A stretch of DNA of 64,000 nt, taken from contig NW_022985210.1 of NCBI RefSeq assembly GCF_010093535.1, forward strand, positions 68,079-132,078, in the 5' to 3' direction. Positions within the stretch are counted from its first letter, which is position 1. Each line of letters starts with the position of its first letter. This document shows, one piece after another, positions 54,345 to 64,000 of the stretch. The notes beneath the pieces are model-generated. The model did not search any database, was not told where the DNA came from, and worked only from the letters and a program-made list of their open reading frames with translations. The DNA comes from Lindgomyces ingoldianus (taxonomy: Eukaryota; Ascomycota; Dothideomycetes; Pleosporales; Lindgomycetaceae). A program made the position numbers and the translations under genes.

Positions 54345-57300
54345 ATTATGGATATGTTTGTGATTCTAACTGAGATTTTATATAGCAACAAAGGAGGACG
54401 GGTATCCCGAGGCTTATGACAAAGAGTAATTCGAAGATGCGAACGAAGTGCGGAACGAATACGTCAACGATGAATAGTGAAGATACCTACCGAGGATGAC
54501 GAGGTACTTAAATAATTCGCAGCCGGAGAAGCTCAGTCACTTTTCCTGAGCCATTGGAGAGTGTGGGGGTCCAGCTGACAGCCGAGTGAGGAATCATAGG
54601 GATCGCGGGCAAAGCAAGGCACACAACACTGCACCCGGTGAAGGACGGGGCAGGCAAAGCTGTGACGACCCAGGAGGCGGTGACTCTGGAGGCGCTGGCC
54701 TGACCGCTGCCGATGTCAGGGACGGCGGTTTGCGTTTTGGCCGTGTGGTCTGGAGTCGAGCCAATAGTACGACGGGCATTGCTGATTGAGGTTGCGTTTG
54801 CTTTTTTCCTGCTCGCCGTGGCCGCTGGCAAGGAGCTGGCCAGGAGGTGACAGGAGGCTTTGGAGGTCGGATCTTGGCCGGAGGTGCAGGGCACGGAACT
54901 CACGCCTTGTGACGATCGCTGCAGCGCGCACCGCGCTGTGATAGGTCGATCATTGCCACCTTCTCACCCATGCGAAGGGTTGGCGGGCTCCAAGAGCGTT
55001 GGAGCAGGCTGGACGAGGGATCTTAGTGTGGGGGTGGGGGGTGGCAGCGCGATGCAGCGGCGATGCAGCGGCGACAAGCACTGGGGTGCCTTCATCATCT
55101 GATATCACGACTGCGACAGTGGGCCTCAAGCCGCCCATTGCGGTCCATCGTGGTGCCAGTCGGCACGGCGCTCAGGGTCCAGCGGCCAGTTACGGCGTGC
55201 AGCGTGCCGAATGCAGAGGGTAAGAGAAATAGGGAGGGAGAGGACGCAAGACGTGGCAGGCCTGGAGGCAGAGGAGGGGGGAGGGTTGACGAGGGGTGCT
55301 CGTCACAAGATCACTGAGCATCAGCGCGACAGCAGCGAGCGCAGTCATCAATTCCCCCCAGGCATCGACAGGCACTGGATGAGCATCAGACGTCCCCTTG
55401 GACCCGTTTGGCATCAGTTTCCTCGCATGACGACGCCAGGTTGCGCGCAGAACCGCGTTCTGGTCTGCTCCTGCTAGTGCGCCATGGCAAGAATAGTACG
55501 TGGGGGACGCTGGGCGGCGACTCTCACTTTGATTTCCCAGTGACTCTCTTGACACCCTCACGACCAGCGTTCTTTGCAAGAGGGGTTCGCCCGGGGCTGC
55601 TGTCGCCTCCTCCACCTCACTATCGCGTCAAGAACAGGGCGGCGCAAACTCAATTGGCCGTGTCTCTGCAATCTACAACCCGAATTGGCCTTCAATGCGA
55701 CAGCAGCACGTCGATACCTGTGTGCCACACTGCATCTCGAGCGCAGCATCATGTACCGAAGACTTCTTCGGCAGTCGCAGAGGAGCTCGTGTCCCGAAGG
55801 CATGGAAAGCTCCAGCCTCTCGTTGCTTTTGTCTCCCAGAGGCCAGGCTCGCCAGCAAAGGAGAGGAAATGCTTGGATCGTTTGGTGCGGTTCCTGAGCG
55901 TCGGCGGATTTCACTCCTCCTCCCCCCCCACGCCACTGTGAATGCCATTGGCCGACGGGAGGGTCAAGACATAACAAGAAGCGAAGCGTTCCCTCCTGAG
56001 AGCCGAGTTTGCTTCCGTCTCCCCTAAATGAAACTCTCCTGCGCTGCAGCATCCCGAACGCCGTGCCCTTTGTGTTTCGCCGCGCTGAGGCGATAGTGGT
56101 GTATCCCCGAATGCTGTCGCGCCGTATCTGGGTCCACAATGGCACGAGGGGGAAAATTTTCACCTGCAGCCGACTTCGTTCTTCGACTCATGCGCCCCTC
56201 TCGTAATAGGAATCAAGGGCTTTGGGAGTGTCTGCAGCTCCAAAAAGGGGCGTGTATAGTGCGTTGTTTGTTGTCGACAACATGCACTCAGCTTCGCTCC
56301 ACACGAGCCCGAAAACAAACCGAAGCTGCGTCCGGCTGCTGGCGAGCTATTACCCCACAGTTTGTCGATCCAAGAGACCTGGCGTCCCCGCTTTCTTACC
56401 ACGTTCACTCTGACCCCGTGCAACGAAGCGACGCCTGTCGACGACCATTCAGGCCCTAACTTGCATGACGCCCAGTCGTCCTCGCTGTTTCCAGATCCCC
56501 TCCCAGTAGCATTACCACTGCGCTGCATTGGAGCCCATGCACGCAATATCAGAAGGGTGCAGCCACAGATGCTGCCCAAAGACCCCGACTCCGTAAGCCA
56601 TCCGTGGACTCGAGTGATCCGTCGACGATGCAGTCCCTAGCCATCGCCTGCCTGCGCCGCAGCCATGTGACAGCTCTGGCAAAGTAACTATTCACATCCA
56701 GACAGGGGTTGCGCTGCATGACGTGGACTAAGAGTGCAACATGAGGTAAGATCTATTCGGCACTTCATTGGCTTCCTTCGGATTCCCCTGAAAGGCACTC
56801 TCCGTCGGCATCAAAAGAACCATGAGAGTCACAAAGGCTAAGGAAGAGACGGAGTAGGAACATGCCAGGCACAGTTCTGCGTGGGGTGAGTTTGTGTGTG
56901 TCACAAGTGGATCTATGTTGCAAAAATTTTCTTAGCATGTGTGGCTAACGGAAACAACCAGGTTCGCAAAGAAAACATTCAAAGTAATATCCGGAGGGAA
57001 CATGACTGCAGGGAACGGGGAGCAACCACATCCGACAAGTAAAGCTAAAAAGTTGTCGACGCTACCCCAGCCGCTCGCCGCTTTCAATTAGATCACCACC
57101 GGGTTTGAGATCACCAGCAGGCGATAGTGGCTGCCGAGATCTCGAAATTTCGTGCATGGAGAGAGTGCTACGAAATCAAGAATAGCTGCCATCACTCAAC
57201 CTTCAGAGTAGAGGTGGTCAGCATTTCATCTCGCTAGCAGCCAACCCAGGGAATGATAATCACTCAAACTCCGGATATGCCATTCCTGCTTCCCCATTAT

Positions 57301-60300
57301 TCCCCACTCGAAGGTCGCTTAATTTTTCCACCTAGCGGATCGCAAGAGACCAGACGGGATTCAGAGGAACCCGCAAGCGCAAGAGATGTTGATCACACTT
57401 ACATGCTTGTATCCGTAGATCTTGTCTAGGCTTTTGCGGGGTTGCCGCGCCATCGGTTCTATTTCAAGTTCCTGATGGCTGCCAGTAGACACACGTGTCT
57501 TACCCTTTCCGGCTGGTTATCGTAAACATTGCCACTGCCGTCGAATGCCGACCGACCCTGAACTGAACGCCAGAGCCTCAGTGACCCCGACCCGACTCAG
57601 CCGAGTTGATTGCGTGGGATGTTTCGATCGACCATGCGCTTTATTACCAGGAACGGATCTCAGCGTGGGATGCCAAGCTATGGAGAAAGAACGCCCAAGG
57701 TTCCCAACGTTTGAGCTCAACATTAACAGACCATAGGTATTACGGCGGTCACCTTTCCGATTCCCAACATATTTGGTCGGGTTCGGACAGACGAAGGAAC
57801 TGAGACAATGGCAAACAACCCACGCTAATTGATTTATCTCTTCTCGCTGCCTCCCTAGACGCCCGCGAAAATTGTCAAAAAGAGTCATGATAGAGGGTGA
57901 GGTTACTTGAGGCACCGTACTTCCGACGATGATTACCCCCTCGCAAAACTCCTTTAGACTTCCGTTAGTCACTGCTTATCGTGTGGAAATGGGAGAAGGT
58001 CAAGGAGAGGAGTGCCAGCGACAGCGAACCACGGTGATTCCTCCGCTACGTTGTAGTATTTTCGGTCAGCCTACGACACAAGGGTAGAGCCGAACATCGA
58101 CGAAGACAGAATTCCCCATGGTGTTGTTAAAGCTGATGAATTTCACGTTCGAGGTTTGCTTTCCTCTTACCAGTGGCTGACTGGAATATGTATCCGTATC
58201 GCGGAATGGAATACTTCTCTTGACACTATATCTCCACAAAGACGATATTTTCCGGCGACTCATTCGATGAATATCCTGCGGCGGAATGTGAGGAGAGTCC
58301 TCACACGTTCAACCCCGCATTTGAGGCTGCATTTGGTGGCCAAGCCCGCACATCTGAATATCGTACGATCAAATCACTCTCCGCGGAATTATGCGGTCCA
58401 GTGAAAGGCGCTAATGCATCTCCCCGTTGGCCCAGCAATGTGGGGAAGTCCTCGAACCACGGAGGCAACGTAAGAGAGGCTTGCGGCACTTCTACCCGCG
58501 TCAATCTCATTCGAATTCTTTCTTCAACCCTCATCCCAGGGCCGCTCTTTGCATGTAAAGTGAAACAGACATATGACTCCTCGGGGAGAGATGTCAGGAG
58601 ACATTGCGAGAGTGCAATGAAAAGTCTGGACTATCGGTTCGGTAGCGAGCAATTGCTTGTCAGACCCAAGAGATTGGGGACACACATCCCGAAGCCTTTG
58701 CAACTCCACCAATTTGTTCACTACAAAGCCAGTATGAATATGGGCCATATGGAGAGTAGATGAGATTATACCCAAGTCTACACAGTCAACATCTGGCAAC
58801 ATGTAGCCACCGACGCAACGTTGGCAAGTGAGGGGTCTCTATCCTAACAGCCTTAGAAAAGAGATGGGTTGTTCGGTCGGTAGGAATTTTTGTTCACATT
58901 CGCGAGGACCCGACCTTCCGGGAAAAAGCAATGAATTCTGGGGTCAGAACAGCAGCCCGGATGTCCAGACCCTCATGGAGCCCCTTGGGCCATGAATGGT
59001 CGCTAGCCCACGAGATAGTCTCATCCTCTGGCTCTCCTTTTCTTAGTTTGGTCCCCCCCCCCCCCCGCGGTATCCCAGCGTCAAAATGCCTGTCTCGTTG
59101 CAAAATATTTTCCTTTCTCTTACACGCCGCAGACGCGCGCGCCTTCGCTTCCGTTGCGTGGAGCGAGCAAAAAAAGCTCTACATCTCTCTTTTCAGCATC
59201 AAGCGGGATGACTTGGCGCCTGTACTCTCAAACATTAGGTCACCTTGGGTTCGATTTTGGGAGCGTCGCATCGCTTGCTCGCTCGGGAAGCATTTGATGC
59301 AGCGCTTGTGACCCGTCCAATAGATCTTTCTGGCCACGTGTCTGACCCCTGACAGGCCTACAGTATCTCTCCCGAGCGTTCATATCTTTTATTTTCACGG
59401 CGGTTGTTCGAACAAAGCTGTACTATTTCTCCGAACTGCTCCATCGCATCCTAATCGAGACTTAATGGAAAGGCTGTCATCTGAAGATCTGCGGCACGCT
59501 TCATCTCATGACTCTTGGGCTTTTCAAGACAATCCGAGATGTTCTGCAGCTGACACGCGTCGCAGCAGGACCCCAACGGCGCTTCTAGAGACTCTTGCTC
59601 TCACACCATCTATGGAGTCATTCAATTTGCCAGAGTCATGCGAGCATCTTGCGAAGGATGCGGCCTCGAGATAAGATTTCTGAATCCGATGTATCCTGCG
59701 ATAAGCTCTAGCGCTAATTGGAAGCGTGCCCGATTGAGCCTCTCCTAGAGAAAGGAAAATTCACGAGTCGGACCTCCTGTCGCTTCGACGCAAGAGACCA
59801 TGACAATTTCGTGATCGCACATGGGCCGGCTCGAGAGCGTTCTGTTTCGCACCTGGAATCCGCCGGGTTTTGGGATGATCGTATTCTCATTCTGTACACT
59901 ATTTCGTTGTGGAAGTTGATCTCAACGGCGCTCATATCTTACTTTGCCCTTCATTTCTTATAATCGACCTTCCATTATAAGGTGCCGGCACGACTTCATT
60001 CGCCAATGTTGCCGAATCGTGGAGAACGGCAAAGTCCAGGTCGGTTCAACTTTGGAAGCTTATCGGCCCGAAAGGTGTTCCTCCCATCTGCAAATCTCGG
60101 TTAGGGAGGTCAGGGCTGGGTTGTCTCACCTGTCAAACGCTTATTTCAACCTTGACCAACTCTTCTAAAAAGCTTTACAAATCGTGGGGTACCCGTTCGC
60201 AACTTATCGTTCTCCATCCAAATCACATTCCACAATTTCTTTCCTCCAAACTCCAACAAACCAAATCCAGCCTTCCCGTGTCGGTTTGATCACCGACTAG

Positions 60301-63300
60301 AGACGCCCCATAAGTCTGATCATGAGAACAGCTTCTCCTGCGAGCTCCGGGGAGGCGGTCAATGAATGCTTGCTTGTGTGACCTGGACCGTTGAATACGA
60401 TTGAGTTTTCAGGCCTTAATGCGTACGGCACCAGGTCAGCCTTGACTCACACTCCCAATCACCATCATTCCACTTTTTGAATGGAAATGGGGCTTGTCGC
60501 ATCAGCTGAGTTGAATCCATCAACCGGCATACCAAGAAGATATTATTGCAGACGTTGAAACTCCTCCAGCGGTTATGGCTTGCGGCCCGTTGCTCAGCCT
60601 CCACCATAATTCAATGAGCGCTTTTTCGAAGTCAATCATCTCTCGTGTCGCAGGGAGCAACTTCTCACCATCTCGCCCTTCCTACAAACCATGCATATCG
60701 AACACCGGCCCGACACACGCGCCTGCAAGGACATAATGACGTCGTTGCTTTTTCTTCTTGGGCTGCTGGTGGCTTGCGCTCCGGTTCGGTCTTCTATTTC
60801 CACTTCCGGCCGCCAACTAAGCCTTTCCACTTTTCATGTCACCGTTATTCGACGACTCCTACTGCACGTATCCCTACCCTCACAGGAAAGGTCACATGCG
60901 AAAATATTCGCTTCATAAGACGCAAACAGGTTCAGATCACGCACAAGCCAAGGCTTTTTTCTCACTGTACGCACTGCTTTTTCGCGCGGAAGTGGCTTCG
61001 GCAGGCTTATGCAACATCAAAATATCTTGGGGAATTTTTTAAAACTTGCTTTTTCCACTTCGCCTTGTTCAGCACCTTTCTAAAACTGTCCGTCGCTTGT
61101 CTACGTGTTTCCGCCTGGTCGGGTCTCCTCTCTTGCAGGATAATTTATTTTTCCTTGTGTTTTGCTTCTTTTCGATTCAGCTGCAGGTTTGATGATTGGT
61201 GATAATCTTCTAGTTTCAGCTTGGAAGAAAGGAGGGAAAAAAGAATCGGTTGGGCTGTCGTGGCACGAGATCACCTCTCCTTCCAAAATTTCCCTTGAGG
61301 ATTGAGCCGTTCCCGGTCTCAATTTCGAGAAATTCCAGAAAAAACATGTTTTGCTCAGCGTCGTGGTTCCCCGTGAACGACATGCAAGCCGCCAACACTT
61401 TCCTCATCCGCACACATCTTCTCATCGCCAATTAAACTATCGTTTGCACCAGCTGGACCGATTGACTTGAGGCTGCTACGACGAGATCCATATGCCAATA
61501 ATATCACCGCACACGACGCTCGTCATGCTTATTGCATCATAATATCGAAATCGCAATGGAGAAAACGAGCAGACGGACTGGTTATGGATGCTAGAGGCAG
61601 TGCATAATTACTAAAGTTGCTTAGGCATCCAGAAACAAATGCTCACTCAACTAACGATGACTTCAAATCCGAGCATTCTGCGCAACAACTTCGTAAGGTG
61701 GCTATCGCTGTCACCGCCTCTGGAACTTTCCGGGTACGACTTTAAAACCCCATACTCTAATCTCCAATCAATTAACTTTGCTTCACCCCGGAACTCGCTC
61801 CGTCGCTACCAGCGGCTTAGAACACCATATCAGCATCTCAAGAAACCATTACTCATCAGTGCCTGTCATGGGAATGGGCAGCAACAAGCGGCGGAGCTCT
61901 TTACACGCCAGCTTTTCTGAAGCCCGACCTAGCGCGCCGCCTCGGATCCACCACCCGCTAACACGTGCCGTGCGAAGATCGCGTTGTACTTCCCCTTCGA
62001 GATTCCACCCATGTCTGCCATCCTTGGTCTCGTGGCTTCTGGCAACCTAGGTTGGAACCGATTAACATGGGAATATTGCAGCATATGCTTGTTCCGCTCG
62101 GATACTACATTGGAGAGAAGGTCTGGTGCCACGTTCAGGCTCTTGAGTGGATTATGCATACTGACTTCGAGCAGGACTGGTGAGCTCATGCAACTTCACG
62201 TAAACAGGCACAGGTTCAGTGAAGATCATGACAGTACGTTGGGCTTAAGCGCAGGACGCAGCAGAAGTCGTCAGGTTTGGCGACGGACTTATTCCAAAAG
62301 TAGGTAACGCAGGGGATTCACGAATCCAAGCTCTGTAATTCAAGCGGCTCTGCAAAGAGCATTACTTTCTATTTGTCCACGTTCCACTACATTCAATTTC
62401 TCGACATGTCAGATTTGAAAATCCAGAGGCGAACTCTTTTCTGTCTTGTTGGAGGCTTGATTCGCAATATACACAACCATTGGCACACCAATGCAATAGC
62501 CAAGGGAACTCACTCGCTTGCTTGTCAACTTCGATCTCCCGAAGCATCCATCATTCTTGAAATGTACGCAATGTGTTGAAGCTACTACTTAGACTTCAAA
62601 TACGATTCGTGGATTTTGACTACAGCTGTTCTCATTGCAATTGTTCCGCGTTCATACCACACGTAAATCTTTAAATTCACCAGCCCACAACCTCCCGTCC
62701 CATCCCATCCCATGGACATAACAATCGCTAATCAATTTCAAAGCTCAGTTTCTCTCTAACCCTTCTCTGTCTCTACTTGTCAGCACTAACAGCAACTTAG
62801 CTCCACTACACAAAACCACGATATATCTTATTTTGCAGATTATAGGCACCAAACCAAAATATCCTTTTTTCGTCCTTCCCATGCAGATTTGCTCCGGGCC
62901 GATTCAATACGGCTGAAATCACTCTCTGAAAGACTATTTCTAGGTTTTCGATGCCGCACTATCGCAGGGTGTGACCGACTATCACAACAACAAAGCAAGT
63001 CCACAAGAATGGGTGGAAACTCAGCCAAGCTAATTCGGAGAATGCGGTGAGGTTGATCGAAGCTCCGGATCGCCGAATAGGTTTAGAGCTCAAATTAGTT
63101 CAACCAAACACCTACAATCAAAATCTAATAAGCTACATCCATCTACGTTTCACCCTTGTATGCGTACACTAACGAGCTAGAACGTAGGGCTGCCTCCTAC
63201 TCTTGAATATGCCTTTGGCTTCCTCAATATCTATAGGACGAGAACTCCTAAGAGTCCCACTTCCCTCTACCTCATGTCAGTCGAAGTCATGATGCTTCTA

Positions 63301-64000
63301 ACCTAGTAGTGACCTACCGAACTAAAGTCACCTCCACTTCAGTCCTTCGGTCTGCCGTTCATATTCAATCAGATCCTGAGGTTTCGAGCGCCAATAATGA
63401 TCTACCATGATAATGCCTCGTAGTCCCTAAAACTCAGACGTAAAGCGGGCAGGCGTAGTGTAGCTTAGATGGAGTGTTGCTGGACCCTTCGCTCAATACT
63501 CCGAACAGTTTCCTTCTTTGCCAAAGTCCGATTCTTGATCTGGAGAAGGGTATCCTAATAATAGCTACTTGAAAAGGTATTTGACTCGTATATGAGAGTC
63601 GCCATCTCAGAAATAGATTTGCTGACATATTCATGGAAGGGCGAATTTGTTGGTTATCTTGGTTTCATGCATCGAGTTCGTATTGTAGGCGGCAAAGCAT
63701 CTGACTTTTCAAATATCCGTTTGGCCCTGTTTTCAGTGTTTATTTTCGTATCCTCAAATCGCCTTCGGGAGTGGATCCACGATCCTCCCAGTGAGCAGTT
63801 GAAAATTTTCTTCTGGGCTTCGGCCGGGAGACGTAGAAAGGGGTAACGTAGAATTGGTCTTCACTCTTTGGGATGTTAGTTATTCACAGATCCAGAGTGG
63901 CAGAATTATACCACTTACACACAGTCTTGGGGTGTTTTGAGAACAGAGATAAACCGTTCTTCAATCAGTATATAGGCTGGCCTCGAACCTTGTCGACGTT
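54345..64000. other. 9.6-kb region without a supported gene
   Basis: The first part is the aldolase promoter. Beyond that, several 150-200-codon frames exist (for example 55408-55941 plus, 55558-56163 minus, 60645-61202 plus), but they overlap each other on both strands and lack domains or splice logic. Composition is ordinary, not AT-degraded, and the 60.2-61.4 kb part is pyrimidine-rich like a fungal leader. A C14 run lies at 59053-59066. A neat 69-codon frame (59465-59674) may be an upstream ORF. The right edge of the window cuts the region. Confidence 0.4.

Noticed and set aside
60645..61202. 185-codon plus-strand frame
   Set aside because: Phe/Ser/Arg-rich translation of pyrimidine-rich DNA, overlapped by other frames; no recognisable features.
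61965..62183. Frame containing MLVPLGYYIGEKVWCHVQAL, followed by a GTGAGC donor
   Set aside because: Looks protein-like, but the opposite strand is equally open and no joining exon could be found.

Overview
The window is nuclear DNA of a filamentous ascomycete (Pezizomycotina). The evidence is short GT-AG introns of about 43-221 bp, often with CTAAC-type branch sites, fungal-type RAX2, CFT1 and LMBD1 proteins, an intron-bearing tRNA-Phe, and an AT-rich block that looks RIP-mutated. I cannot name the class or species from sequence alone. Exon borders were set by hand from splice signals, frame continuity and family expectation.

Layout. 0.6-9.3 kb holds housekeeping genes: ATP synthase gamma (minus) diverges from DNA topoisomerase I (plus), followed by an atypical extended SDR protein. 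9.3-22 kb is gene-poor. It contains one intact two-exon gene with a 2EXR/DUF7730-like motif, two decayed relatives of it, a tRNA-Phe whose 42-nt intron holds two hairpins, and a 204-bp MITE-like element. 22-30 kb has RAX2 and a 14-helix MFS transporter, both on the minus strand. 31-43 kb is dense: a disordered hypothetical protein, a dienelactone-hydrolase-like/SnoaL-like protein, CFT1, and a lysosomal cobalamin transporter-like LMBD1 protein whose leader carries 43 consecutive C.

44.5-45.9 kb is a 1,385-bp terminal-inverted-repeat element with a perfect 8-bp target duplication. It is AT-rich and contains about three tandem copies of a ~162-bp unit. At 46.4-49.9 kb a four-exon gene joins a dynamin-family GTPase in frame to an FG-rich nucleoporin-like tail, the most unusual protein architecture here. 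At 53.2-54.3 kb lies a DapA-family aldolase. The last 9.6 kb has no gene I can support and is not AT-degraded, so it may be a long regulatory or leader region of a gene beyond the window.

The genes do not form one pathway. The housekeeping genes serve respiration (ATP3), DNA topology (TOP1), polarity (RAX2) and mRNA 3' end formation (CFT1). The accessory features are the decayed 2EXR family, the two TIR elements and the dynamin-FG fusion.
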